Shown here piece by piece: positions 1-11,887 of a stretch of DNA of 64,000 bases. The translations under genes were made by a program, and so were the position numbers. This stretch comes from Anaeramoeba ignava. Lineage: Eukaryota; Metamonada; Anaeramoebidae. The stretch spans positions 186,001-250,000 of the forward strand of contig JAPDFW010000089.1 in the NCBI GenBank assembly GCA_028826165.1, given 5' to 3'. Within the stretch, counting starts at the first letter, position 1; each line of letters starts with the position of its first letter. Below the pieces are notes generated by a model. It did no database searches, had not been told where the DNA came from, and was given only the letters and a program-made list of their open reading frames with translations.

Positions 1-303
1 CTAAAATTGGTCAACTTTATTATCATTATTAGTACAAAAAAATAATTTTTACTTGAATTATAAAATTATTTAGAAAATTAATTATAAAATTATTTAATTC
101 AGTTTAAGAACAAGTATTCTTAGTTATTTGCATGAAAGTTATGAATTTTATAAAATGATCCGATTTCATGGATATTATAATAATGTATTTGAACCAAAAG
201 AGTAAAAAATCAAAAAAGTCAAAAAAAAGAATAAAAGAATAAAAGAATAAAAGAATAATTAAATTCAAAACTAAACAAAAGTCCCACACTTGTTATTCGC
301 AAG
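1..303. other. AT-rich leader with no gene seen
   Basis: About 300 bases upstream of the SCAI-like gene. Only AT-rich sequence and short A/T runs are visible. The open frame on the minus strand at 104-289 is Ile/Phe/Leu-rich low complexity and is not credible as a gene. Unlike most other genes here, no clear TCATTT-type element is seen just before the downstream start codon. Confidence 0.5.
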
Positions 304-2165
304 ATGAGATATCTTGCAAGATTTATTCTTGTATGTTTACTTACTGAAAATATATCTTCTTTGATTGAAGTGAAATCTGAAATGAAAAAAACAGTAAGAG
401 CATATGAACAAACATTTCAGCTTCCTGATTCACAAGAATGGTGGACAGTTCTTTCAGAATTGGATCAAATTTTGATGGTAGATTTCAATTATGATTTTAC
501 AATCAAGATGAATTAAATTGAAAAAAAAAAAAATTTTGTTGTTTTCTTCTCTTTTCTTTCCTTCATTGGATTAATTAAATTGTGTTTAGGTTAATACAAT
601 GAAATATTCTTCTAAAGTTGAACAAATGATTCAAGTTTCATATCGTTTACATCAAAATTATTTTTCAGTTTACCATCGAATTAATAAGAGTTTATATTCA
701 ATTTTTGATTCAGAACCAAGATATCATTTGAAAGAAGCTATTATTACAGGAAATAAAACACAAATTAAATTCAGTGAAATGTTAGTTGATTTACTTCGTT
801 TTACTGAATTACTTGAGATTATTGAAGATAAAGATCCAACAGTATAAAAATTTTACATCCAATTTTTTTAGAATGAAGAGAGAAAAAAAATAAATACAAA
901 TATAAAATTATTAAAACACAATTTAAATCCAAATAGGAATTAATTCAATCACCAAAATATAAATGCCCACATAAATTACTTCTTTATCGACCAACAATAT
1001 CACAATTTCTTACAACTTTATCTTCAACAACATCAGTATTATCCAAATCAAATAAACAAAAAAAAGTAAAATCAACTTTAATTACCCATGAATCAATAAT
1101 TTTTAGATATTGGAATCTTATGAAGAAAATTCTGCTCTTCTTCTTTACATTTCAGCAGAAGGTTTTTTTTCTCCTTTAGCAAATATTGGAGGTGCTCAAC
1201 TTAATCCAACTTTCCGTGATTTAAATAGCTTTAAATTTGATTCTATTCCACCAAATGTTCTTTCTTCCCATGATTTACTTCCTTTCACAAGAAGTCCTTG
1301 TTTATTAATTGTTGATTCTTCTTCTAGTTTTGTTTTTCAAGTATTTGGATTTTTATCAGAAAAAAACAAAAAAAGAAAAATCAATTTAATTCTGATAAAA
1401 AAAATTTTATTATCATTTGAAATGCTAATAGGAAATCCCACCAATTTACGGGAAATCATTTATTTGTTTATCATCACCACAAAATCAATTTCCAGGAATT
1501 GGTAATTTAAATGTTAAAATGATATTAAAATTATTTATTTTAAATATTTTATTTATTTTATTCAAATTTAAGATCCTATTGAAGGTGGAATTTTCACACT
1601 CTTTTTAACAAATCCAATTTATGCAATTTGTAAGATCACATCTATTCGAATTCCTCAAGAACAATTTGAAACAGCAATTTTATTATTTGAAAATACAATC
1701 CAAAAATTAATTTTCATTAATTTATGCGATTTGCTTCAAAATCTTTATCAAGAATTTAATCAAGATCAATTGATGTTTTCAAGGCTAGGAATTTCTGAAA
1801 ATGATTCAATTGAAAAACAAACAGAAATATCAACAATGAAACTAGAAAATCATGCAAATGATAATTTAGTGATTCAAGAAGAAAATACTGTTTCAAATAA
1901 TCAAAGTGATTGGGAAAAAATTGCACAATTTGAGAATTTAATTGTTTTGGTTCGATTTCTTGATGATCCTTTTTTTCGCACAATTATTCTTAGATTTATA
2001 TTTTTTGAATATATTTGTAAAACTCATCGTGAACTTAGAAGTGATCCTGATTATTGGCCTAAATCCACTTTTAGATTACCAAATGATTTTCTCAATAATC
2101 CAAAATTGAAAGAATCTGTTGAAAAATTATTAAGTTTTCTTGATTGTAGCCATCATTTTATTTGA
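304..2165 (+). CDS. SCAI: SCAI family protein (suppressor of cancer cell invasion homologue)
   Basis: Six exons join in phase: 304-477, 590-841, 937-1065, 1107-1340, 1432-1501 and 1573-2165, giving 483 aa. The SCAI family signature is spread over the exons: 'PDSQEWWTVLSELD' near the N-terminus, 'LLYRPTISQFL', then 'ALLLYISAEGFF', 'CLLIVDSSSSF', 'YGKSFICLSSP', 'GGIFTLFLTNP', and near the C-terminus 'DPFFRTIILRFIFFEYI'. In animals SCAI is a nuclear cofactor that represses MRTF/SRF transcription and acts in 53BP1-linked DNA repair; its role in a protist is unknown. The start is the first Met in the frame, 28 bases into an open stretch, and a start further 5' cannot be excluded. The gene converges on the RasGAP gene, with only 49 bases between the stop codons. 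Confidence 0.85.
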
Positions 2166-2214
2166 AAAAAAAAAAAATAAAACAAAACAAAAAAAAATAT
2201 TGAAATTACTTGAT

Positions 2215-5200
2215 TTAATCTTGTTTTTCTTGTTGAGAAAAAATATTTGGAGAAATGAAAGAAACGTGTTTTTGAAAATTTTTAAGTAAAATTGTTAAGG
2301 ATTCAATAAATTCTAATGTATTTTTTTTTAATTGAATGTAAAATATTGTTGAATCATTATGAAAATGAATTTGAACTAAATTTTCAATGTTATTTGTTGA
2401 ATCTAAAATTATATTTTTAATAACACCATAAGGGATTTCAACTTCAATTGATAAAGATTTTTGTTTTGCGAAAATGATTGAATCAAAAGTGATGTAAATA
2501 ATTCTTTTTGTTTTATCATCAATTTCAATTTGATTTTCATTTTCATTTTCATTTTGATTTTCATTTTGATTTTCAATTTGATTTTCATTTTGAATTTGAT
2601 TTTGATTTTGATTTTGATTTTCATTTTCATTTTCAATTTGATTTTCATTTTCATTTTGATTTTCATTTTGATTTTGATTTTGATTTTGATTTTGATTTTG
2701 ATTTTGATTTTGATTTTGATTTTGATTTTGATTTTGATTTTCATTTTCATTTTCATTTTGATTTTGATTTTGATTTTGAATTTGAATTTGATTTTGATTT
2801 TGATTTTGATTTTGAATTTTTAATCCATTTGAATAAAATACTGTAACCAATTTTGGAATAAATTCAAATCCTCGAAGAAAAAGTGATTGAATAAAATAAT
2901 CTCGTTCTTTTATTGATCTAAAAATATAACATTGTTTTTCTTGTTGATTTTGTTGTTGATTTTCATTTACTTTTTCTTGATTTTGTTGTTGTTTTTCTTG
3001 ATTTTGTTGATTTTGCTGTTGATTTTGCTGTTGATTTTCATTTGTTTTTTCTTGTTGATTTTCATTTGTTTTATTAAATAATATTAATACTTCTGGTTCT
3101 TTTTCAATTACAAAAATTTTATTAATTTTCTCAATTAAATTCTCTTTTTGAATTTTCCATTTTTTTTGATCAATATCTAATAATGAATTTTGAGTAACTT
3201 TTACTAATCTAAATAAATAAATAAATATGAATAAATAACATAAATTGAAATTTCTTTAATTTAATTGATTTTGTTTTCTTCATTTTTTAAATGGATTACT
3301 GAATGGATTTTGTTTCTTTGGAATCAATTTTTGTTATTGGAAAAACTTCAGGAAAAAAATATTTGGATTCATTTGGAAGTTTAAGATGAAAATTTGGAAA
3401 AAATGGTTCAAAATCAAAAACATTATAAATTTCTGTAATTTTTCTTTTTATAGGAAGAGAAAGAGCTGAAAATAACTTGAACCAATGATCTGTATACCTT
3501 AAGAAGTAACAAGGATATAAAACATATAATCTATCTAAATTATTTTTTTGACTGAATAAATTTACATTTAATTAATTAAATGAATGAATAAAATTGGAAT
3601 TCAAAAAGAAAAAAAATCAAAAATACTTTTGATTAATAAGTGTTGAAAGTAAATGAACTATTTTCTCAATTTGAATTTGCATATTATCTGAAAGAAATGT
3701 AAATGATAAATCAGCAATAACTGAATATTTTGAATTCAAAATATGAGCAACAGATTCAATTGAAAAATTGATTATGGATTCTAAATCATTGAAAAAAAAA
3801 TCAGGAACTCTGTGAAAAATTAAATAAATTATTGTATGACGACTATCTAATTGATCTGTATAAATGAAATTTGCTTGTTGATATGCATTTTTCAAACTAT
3901 GTCTATTAACTGTCACGAAATTGTATTTTGGATAAAACCGAATATTTGGAATTGAAAATGGTGGTATTCCTATTTCGGAAATTATTTTGAATAATTTTGT
4001 TAAACGTTGATTCCATTTTTCACATTTTTTTGGATCTTGAATATGAAGATGAATAGATTCTTTCATTTTTGAATTTGGATCAATAATTTTCTTTATTATT
4101 TCCATATTATCATAAAATGCTTTGTGGATAATTTGGATATCTCTAAATGATAATGAGTATTTTTGAATCAAATCATCAATTTCATTAATATTTTCATTTT
4201 CATTTTCATTTTCATTTTCATTTTCATTTTCATTTTCATTTTCATTTTGATTTTCATTTTCATCAATTTTTGAAACTCGATCCAAAAATTCAATCATTCG
4301 ATCTTTATTAACTTCAATAAAATCATTAAATTCAGAATTAATTGTTGATAAATCACTATAAAATTTTTTAAGATTTGCTAAATTTTGAAGAAGTTGAGTA
4401 ATTAAAATTAAATTTCTTCTTGCTCTTGGAGAAACCGAATATTCTGGAGGAAGAAGTCCAAATGCTTCAGGTGAAACAATTGCAGAATTAAAAAAACTAA
4501 TCAAATATAAATGATAACAAATAAATATTGTGTTTTTTTAAAAAGAAACAAAGAAAATAAATTACCGAAGAAGAATATATCCACCAACTAATTGTTGAAC
4601 TTGATTAGGTGCGAATTTCTTGGCAAATTCAGAAATCATATTTGATATTTTTTTCATTCCAATCGGTAATTCAGTTAAATTTTGTTCTGATACTATTTTT
4701 TCAAATAATAATTGAGCAATTAATCTAAGATCTCTTTTACGTTGAGAAATGATTTGTTTTAATTTGTCTTCATCAAGTTTTAAATCTTGTTCTAAAGTAC
4801 TATTTTAAGAAAAAAAAATTTTTTATTTATTAAAAAAAGTGGAAGAAAAAAAAAATTTTTTTTTTATACTAATGATCTATTTCTAAATCTAATGTTTGAT
4901 CAGTAACTGTTCCTACTATAACATTCCCAATTACTTGAAGAAGGAAATCTGAACCAACATGTTCTAATTTTAAAAATTTTAATTTTAATTTTTATTTTAA
5001 TTTTAATTTTAATTTTAATTTTAATTTTAATTTTAATTTTAATTTTAATTTTAATTTAATTTTAATTTTAATTTTAAAATAAAATTTTACGTGAATAATG
5101 TGAACACATTTTTGTTGTAAAAGAATTTCCTCGAAGAATTGAACCAGAATCTGATTCTGCAACTTTTTGAAATTCTAATTTCATTAAAGAACGAATTATA

Positions 5201-5499
5201 GGGAAAATTGTTTTTGTTTTCACTCCAATTTGAACAACTGAACGAGTTAAAGCATCAATTTCTCTAATATCTGCAACTTTAGATAGAATTTTTAAATAAC
5301 TTTTTTTTTACAAAATGATTGAGGAAATTAATTTTAAAATGAAAAACAACTTTATTAAATTTTTTTTTTTAAACCTTTTTTCACTTAATATAAGTTTAAG
5401 AAATTTATTATAATATTTTGCTTTATGAATAATTTGCTCTTTTGAAATTTCAATTAATGCTTTTTGTTTAGAGTATTTTTCAAAAACTGAAACAGACAT
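2215..5499 (-). CDS. Neurofibromin-like RasGAP (RasGAP, Sec14-like and PH-like modules)
   Basis: Seven exons read on the minus strand: 5499-5375, 5299-5091, 4963-4870, 4799-4566, 4496-3627, 3551-3300 and 3208-2215, all joining in phase to 925 aa. The RasGAP domain shows the arginine-finger loop '[11 protein letters not shown]', the motif '[20 protein letters not shown]', '[18 protein letters not shown]' and '[13 protein letters not shown]'. It is followed by a CRAL-TRIO/Sec14-like region ('[16 protein letters not shown]' to '[16 protein letters not shown]') and a C-terminal PH-like segment. This RasGAP-Sec14-PH order is that of neurofibromin/Ira proteins, which accelerate GTP hydrolysis by Ras. 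A Glu-Asn run splits RasGAP from Sec14 (about 4190-4260) and a long Gln/Asn/Glu run lies before the C-terminal segment (2520-2815). The start is set by the TCATTT-like promoter just upstream. A Ras GTPase and a RasGEF lie about 45-50 kb away. Confidence 0.85.
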
Positions 5500-5546
5500 T
5501 AACCAAAAAAAAAAAATGAAAAAAAAAGTGAAAAAATTTTTTCATT
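5500..5546 (-). promoter_or_regulatory. Initiator-like T-rich element of the RasGAP gene
   Basis: On the minus strand this reads as a T run broken by TCACTT and TCATTT, ending a few bases before the RasGAP ATG. The same arrangement precedes nearly every gene in the window. TCAYTW is the parabasalid initiator consensus; its function here is inferred. Confidence 0.5.
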
Positions 5547-5569
5547 TTTTTTTTCTCAATTCTTTTATC

Positions 5570-7115
5570 AAAATTATTTACAAATTTATTTATAGAATTA
5601 TTTATAGAATTATTTATAGAATTATTTATAGAATTATTTACAGATTTATTTATAGAATTATTTATAGAATTATTTATAGAATTATTTACAAATTTATTTA
5701 TAAATTTATTTATAACTTTATTTACAAATTTATTTACAAATTTATTTACAGAATTATTTACAAAATTATTTACAGATTTATTTATAAATTTATTTACAAA
5801 TTTATTTATAAATTTATTTACAAATTTATTTACAAATTTATTTACAAATTTATTTACAAATTTATTTACAAATTTATTTACAAATTTATTTATAAATTTA
5901 TTTATAAATTTATTTACAAATTTATTTATAAATTTATTTACAAATTTATTTATAAATTTATTTATAGATTTATTTATAAATTTATTTACAACTTTATTTA
6001 TAACTTTATTTACAAATTTATTTACAAATTTATTTACAAATTTATTTACAAATTTATTTACAAATTTATTTACAAATTTATTTACAAATTTATTTACAAA
6101 TTTATTTACAAATTTATTTATAGATTTATTTACAAATTTATTTACAAATTTATTTACAGATTTATTTACAGATTTATTTACAGATTTATTTACAAATTTA
6201 TTTACAAATTTATCTTAGATTTATTTACAAATTTATTTACAGATTTATTTACAAATTTATTTACAAATTTATTTTGATATTTATTTACAAATTTATTTAC
6301 AGATTTATTTATAAATTTATTTACAGAATTATTTATAGATTTATTTACAAATTTATTTACAAATTTATTTATAAATTTATTTATAAATTTATTTATAGAA
6401 TTATTTACAAATTTATTTATAAATTTATTTATAGAATTATTTATAGAATTATTTATAAATTTATTTACAAATTTATTTACAGATTTATTTATAAATTTAT
6501 TTATAAATTTATCTTAGATTTATTTACAAATTTATTTACAGATTTATTTTACAAATTTATTTACAAATTTATTTTGATATTTATTTACAAATTTATTTAT
6601 AGATTTATTTACAAATTTATTTACAAATTTATTTTACAAATTTATTTACAAATTTATTTTACAAATTTATTTAATAGTTTATTTACAAATTTATTTATAA
6701 ATTTATTTATAAATTTATTTACAACTTTATTTATAAATTTATTTATAAATTTATTTACAAATTTATTTAAAAATTTATTTACAGATTTATTTATAAATTT
6801 ATTTACGAATTTATTTACAAATTTATCTTAGATTTATTTACAAATTTATTTACAAATTTATTTATAAATTTATTTACAAATTTATTTACAAATTTATTTA
6901 CAGATTTATTTACAAATTTATTTACAAATTTATTTACAAATTTATTTACAAATTTATTTATAAATTTATTTACAGAATTATTTATAAATTTATTTACAAA
7001 TTTATTTATAGATTTATTTACAAATTTATTTACAGATTTATTTACAAATTTATTTACAAATTTATTTACAAATTTATTTACAAAATTATTTATAAAATTA
7101 TTTACAACTTTATTT
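5570..7115. repeat. 12-bp minisatellite between divergent genes
   Basis: About 1.5 kb of head-to-tail 12-mers of the type ACAAATTTATTT, with variants at single positions (TATAAATTTATT, TAGAATTATTTA). The plus-strand frame reads as endless Ile-Tyr-Lys-Phe, which is a composition artefact. It fills the spacer between the divergent RasGAP and ankyrin genes. Confidence 0.9.
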
Positions 7116-7129
7116 TGATATTTATATTT

Positions 7130-7352
7130 CCATTTGAATTTGGAATTTGGGATTGAATTTGGAATTGGATTTATATTTAGATTTATATTTAGATTTAGAT
7201 TTAGATTTATATTTAGATTTAGATTTGGATTTGGATTTAGATTTATATTTAGATTTAGATTTATATTTGGATTTAGATTTAGATTTGGATTTGGATTTAT
7301 TTTTAGATTTATATTTAGATTTATATTTAGATTTAGATTTGGATTTGGATTT
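7130..7352. repeat. Hexamer repeat (TTTAGA/TTTATA/TTTGGA)
   Basis: About 220 bp of imperfect hexamers directly after the 12-bp minisatellite. It is open in two forward frames only because the unit is a multiple of three. From 7353 to 7530 the spacer is plain AT-rich sequence. Confidence 0.85.
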
Positions 7353-7530
7353 ATGACTTTGGTGTTTATGTTTTTGGTTCGAAATTGTTTTGTTTTGTTT
7401 TATTTTTTAAATTAAATTTATTAGCCATTTTGTTCTTAATTAAAAATAAATAAAAACAAAAAAAGAAAAAAAAAATTTTTTTTTAAAGATCTCCTTTTCT
7501 TTTTTTTTTTCAATTAAAAAATAAAAACAA

Positions 7531-7617
7531 AATTTCATTTTTTTTTTTCATTTTTTTTTTGTTCATTTCTTTTTCTATATTTTGTGTTGATTTTTATTAC
7601 TTTTTATTATTTTTTTG
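7531..7617 (+). promoter_or_regulatory. Initiator-like TCATTT cluster of the ankyrin gene
   Basis: Three TTCATTT elements in T-rich sequence on the sense strand lie within 90 bases of the start codon at 7618, matching the pattern before the other genes. Confidence 0.5.
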
Positions 7618-9963
7618 ATGTCTGTTCCTAAATTTAGTGTATGTTTTATTTTAATTATTTTTATTTTATTTTTATTTTAATTTTTTTTTTTGGGGTGTGT
7701 TTGTGTTTCTGTTTTAGTTTTTATTTTATTTTATTAACGTTAAAACTTAAATTAAAAAAAAAATTTTTTTATTTAAACAAAAAAAAAAAGGATGAAGAAG
7801 CCTTATTTGAGGCTGCTGAAGAAGGAAAAGTTTCACAAGTTGCTAAATTATTAAAAAAGGGTGTTCGAGTTGATGCAGAAAATCAAGTATAAATTTAATT
7901 TAATTTAGTTTTATTTCTAAAAAAAATTCTTAATTAACCATTTTAAATTTAAAAACATTTAAAAACAAATTTAAAAACAAATTTAAAAACAAATTTAAAA
8001 ACAAATTTAAAAACAAATTTAAAAACAAATTAAATTTAAAATTAAAATAAAAATTGGAAATTAAATTTAAAACAAATTTAAAACAAATTTAAAAACAAAT
8101 TTAAAAACAAATTTAAAAACATTTAAAAACAAATTTAAAAACAAATTTAAAAACAAATTTAAAACAAATTTAAAATTAAAATGGAAATTAAATTTAAAAT
8201 TAAATTGGAAATTAAATTGGAAATTAAATTTAAAATTAAATTTAAAATTAAATTGGAAATTAAATTTAAAATTAAAATGGAAATTAAATTTAAAAACAAA
8301 TTTAAAACAAATTTAAAATAAAAATTGGAAATTAAATTTAAAAACAAATTTAAAAACAAATTTAAAAACAAATTTAAAACAAATTTAAAATAAAAATTCG
8401 AAACGAATTTAAAATTAAATTGGAAATTAAATTTAAAAACAAATTTAAAATAAAAATTTAAAATTAAAATAAAAATTGGAAATTAAATTTATTTTTATTA
8501 GGATGTAATCGATATTTGCTTTAATAATAAAATTTTTTTTTTCTTTATTTAATAAGCTTTCATTATTATAGAGATGGAATCCACTCCTTGTTGCAACACA
8601 AGAAGGACATGAAGATGTTGTAAGATTGCTTCTTGAAAATCACGCAAATGTGAATCACCAAAACAAAGTAAAAAACAAAACTAAAAAAAATTTCATCATT
8701 TAAATTTAAATTTAAATTTAAATTTAAATTCTTTTTTTTTTATTTAATTTTTTAGAATGTATTTCTTTTTCTTTTTAAATCATAAAGAAGAAAATATATT
8801 AAATAACTTATTTTATATATATCAATTTATTATTCAGGGTGCAACTGCATTATATATTGCAAGTCAAGAAGGACACCAGGAAATTGTGAAAGAATTAATC
8901 AAAAAAAAAGCATCTATTGATCTTACTAATTCTGTTTGAATTATATTAATTAAAAAAAATTTTAATTTTATATTAATTTATTTTATATTAATTTAGAATG
9001 TAATTAATATTATTTTTATTATTGAGAAAATTGATTAAATAATTTAATAATCGATTAATTATTTTTTTTAAGGGAGCAACTCCTTTGTTAATTGCTTGCC
9101 AAGAAGGTCATTTAGAAATTGTTAGAGAACTTCTTAATGCTGGTGCAGATGTTAACCATGCAGATTCTGTAAATAAATAAATAAAAATAATTTTATCATT
9201 TCTTTATTTATTTAATATACTTATTTTTTAAATAATTTTAATTTTAGAAAGTAAATTTTTTTTTGATATTAATTCGTATTTTAATTATTTATTTATAATT
9301 TTTTAGAATGTAATTTAAAATTAAAATTAAATTAAATTAAATATCAATATAATTTAAACTAAGTTCTATTGATTAAATTCAAAAAGGGTGATACTGCTCT
9401 TCAATATGCAGTGAGTAATAGACATTTGGACGTAGTTAAAGAATTGTTAGCAAGAAATGTTCTTGTTGATGTTCAAGATAAAGTAAATCAAAATAAATCA
9501 AAATAAATCAAATGATTTACTAATTTTTAAATATAAAATAGTATGTAAAAAAAAATATTTTAATTGAATTTTGGAATGTAATTAAATAAAAAATTTAATT
9601 AATTATTTGTTTAAAAGGGAGATACTGCTTTAATGCTTGCTTGCGAAATTGGATTAGTTCCTTTTGTTAGAGAACTTATTAAAGCAAATGCTTCTGTTGA
9701 TAAAACAAATTCAGTAAATCAAAATAATTTTAAATTTTTAATTTTTAATTTTTAATTTTTAAAATAAAAAAAGGATGTAAATTAAAATTATTTTAGAAGA
9801 AGTAAAAAAATTTTATTTTTATTATTATTTTTATTATTAGGGAAATACTGCACTTGATTTGGCAGAAGAAGAAGAAATTAAACAATTACTTCAAAGTAAA
9901 ATTAAGAAAAAAACAAGAGGAGCTTTTGCAAAATGTTTTGCTTGCGGACAATCAGACAACTAA
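7618..9963 (+). CDS. Ankyrin-repeat protein with single-codon microexons
   Basis: Large exons: 7618-7638, 7791-7886, 8572-8667, 8838-8933, 9073-9168, 9387-9482, 9618-9713 and 9841-9963. The six central exons are each exactly 96 nt (32 codons), start and end in phase 0, and each encodes one ankyrin repeat (for example 'GATALYIASQEGH', 'GDTALMLACEIG'). The canonical repeat is 33 residues; the missing residue is the Asn/Asp before Gly. Between successive repeat exons the intron contains AG|NNN|GT islands that would supply it: GAT 8502-8504, AAT 8756-8758, AAT 8997-8999, AAT 9307-9309 (with a second, AAA, at 9248-9250), TAT 9542-9544 and GAT 9774-9776. With one island per junction the protein is 245 aa. 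The tail 'KKKTRGAFAKCFACGQ' is short and Cys/Lys-containing. Ankyrin repeats mediate protein binding; the partner is unknown. One repeat starts with Arg instead of Gly (AGA for GGA). Confidence 0.85.
7930..8490. repeat. Intronic repeat in the ankyrin gene
   Basis: The intron between the first and second repeat exons is filled with variants of AAATTTAAAAACA and AAATTAAATTTAAA. It is the longest intron of this gene; the GAT microexon follows directly after the repeat. Confidence 0.85.
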
Positions 9964-10281
9964 ATGATTTTTGATTTTTGATTTTTGATTTTTTTTTACT
10001 CTTTTTTTTTCTGAATTCTTTTGCTTTTTTTTTTTTCTTCAAAATTATCAAAAAAGTATCAAAGCATTTATTAAATCAAAATGAAAAATAGAATTGGTTA
10101 AATTCTAATATGATAAGTATTCTTTTATCGTAATAATAATAATAAATAAAAAATAAAAATAAAAAAAGAAATTAAATGAAGTTTATGAATGAATTTTATT
10201 TTGGAAAAAGAAAAAAAATGGAATTTAAAATTTGAAATTTAAAAAAGAATTTAAAATTGGAAATCAAATTTAAAATTGAAA
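9964..10281. other. Convergent spacer, ankyrin gene to G3BP-like gene
   Basis: AT-rich 3' spacer between two convergent genes. It contains T and A homopolymer runs and short AAATTTAAAATT repeats, and nothing else recognisable. Confidence 0.6.
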
Positions 10282-11717
10282 TCATTTTCTTTTTGAAGAA
10301 AAAAATGAGTATTTGTTTCTCTTTTGAATATTTGATAATTCTTTAATAGTAAGAGTTAAACCCCTCTTTTCTAAAACTGAAGGAATTGGTTTTTCACTGT
10401 TAGGTTTTTTTACAGCAATATCAGCAGACTTTCTTTCATAATCAATAGTCAAAACAGAAATTTCACCGAATTCTTGGAAAATTTCCATCAAATCGTTTCT
10501 TTTTAGTTTTTCAATTATTCCCAAAACTCTGTAATTTTTTTGAGACTGACGATTTTTTTGATAAGATCTATCAGTGTTTCTCCAGTTTGTATCGAAGTTT
10601 TGTTGCTGTCTAGAATCCCAGTTATGGTGCTGTTGGAAATTTGAATGATGGAAATTTTGGTATCTGGAATGATTTTTATAAGGTCTTCTTTGTTGATTTT
10701 GATATTTTTCATTATATAATCCTTGATTTTGTTGAAATTGAGGGTATTGCTGATTGCGATATTGCTGGTGGTAATAGTTCTGGTTGTGATATTGAGGAAT
10801 GCCTCGTTTTTCTTGATGTTCTTGATGTTGGTTCTCATTTTGTATATTTTGCTCATCGTCTTGATCCTCATCTTGATCCTCATTTTGTTCGTCATCTTGT
10901 TCATCATCTTGCTCGTCGGATTGCTCGTTTTCATCTTGGTTGTTTTCGTTGCTTTCGTCTGATTCACTTTCGGATTTTTCCTGCTGAGCAACTGAATTAT
11001 GTTGAGAATAAGTCATTTTTGAAGTGAAATTTTGATTGTTTTTTTCAACTTGTTTTTTTGGTTGAATTTTTTCATTAAATGTTTGATTTTTGAAACTTTT
11101 TTCCAAATCAACAAGATCATAGGCTTCTTGCTGGTGATTTTGCTGAATTTTGTTTGTTTGTTGAGGTTGTATTTGTGGGGATGTTTGTTGAGTCTGTTTT
11201 TGAACGTTATCCAAATATCTTAGAATATCATTTATGATGTAAAATGAGCTTGAAATTTGAAAAAGAACGAAAGTTCGTGCAAATTTATAAGAATTATTGT
11301 TTTTCATAGTTGTATTGCCAATAGCATGAATAAGAATATAATTTCCTTTAATTTCTTGATAAGTCGCATCAATTACATGTGTTTTGCAATCTTTATACTT
11401 TTCTTCATTGAACATTGCTTTTAAATCCTAATTTAATTTAATTTAATTTAATTAGATTTAATTTAATTAGATTTAATTTAGATTTAATTTAATTTAATTT
11501 AATTTATTTTAATTTTATTTAATTTATTTAGATTTAATTTAATTTATACTTCATATGTTTTATTTTTGCTTTTTTTTCCATCTTTTCCGTGTGAAAAACT
11601 GCATTCTTTATCATAAAAATTTATTATTTCTTCAGGATTTGATGATAGTTGAGAATAATAATGATTTAAAAATTCAATACCAATATCTTCTGGTGTAGGT
11701 TTTTGTTGGGGTTGCAT
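10282..11717 (-). CDS. G3BP-like protein (NTF2-like domain plus RRM)
   Basis: Two exons, 11717-11550 and 11427-10282, join in phase to 437 aa. The first 130 residues form an NTF2-like domain: 'GIEFLNHYYSQLSSNPE', 'INFYDKECSFSHG', then 'VIDATYQEIKGNYILIHAIG' and 'FARTFVLFQISSSFYIINDI', which matches the order in G3BP. A Gln-rich segment, an acidic Asp/Glu/Gln segment and a Gln/Tyr/Asn/Arg-rich segment follow. Then comes a degenerate C-terminal RRM ('IFQEFGEISVLTIDYERKSADI'). G3BP proteins bind RNA and nucleate stress granules; the acidic and Arg-containing disordered regions seen here fit that role. It is divergent from VPS15 and shares its 170-base promoter region. Confidence 0.85.
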
Positions 11718-11887
11718 TTTATTTTTTTTTAATAATAAAAGAAAAATAAATGAAAAAAAAAATGAAAAAAAAAATTTTTGTTTTTTTTGTTTTCATTTTT
11801 TTTCCTTCCATTTTTTCTCATAACTATTTTTAAAAAACAAAACAAAATTTTATTTCGTTTGAATTTTTTTTTCTTTTATTAAAAATA
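11718..11887. promoter_or_regulatory. Bidirectional promoter, G3BP-like / VPS15
   Basis: A 170-base gap between divergent start codons. TCATTT elements in T-rich runs are present in both orientations: minus-strand copies at about 11752-11775 for G3BP and a plus-strand copy near 11800 for VPS15. Confidence 0.5.

Noticed and set aside
3490-3500. An 8-base intron at GTATACAG in the RasGAP gene
   Set aside because: Reading straight through keeps the frame and the Sec14-like sequence '[10 protein letters not shown]', so this is exon sequence.
5516-6831. Two long plus-strand frames reading Ile-Tyr-Lys-Phe repeats
   Set aside because: Produced by the 12-bp minisatellite; no start context, no promoter element, and composition unlike any gene here.
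9575-9577. AAT at 9575-9577 as the fifth microexon of the ankyrin gene
   Set aside because: It is preceded by GG, not AG, whereas TAT at 9542-9544 has both AG and GT flanks and encodes the frequent Tyr before Gly.
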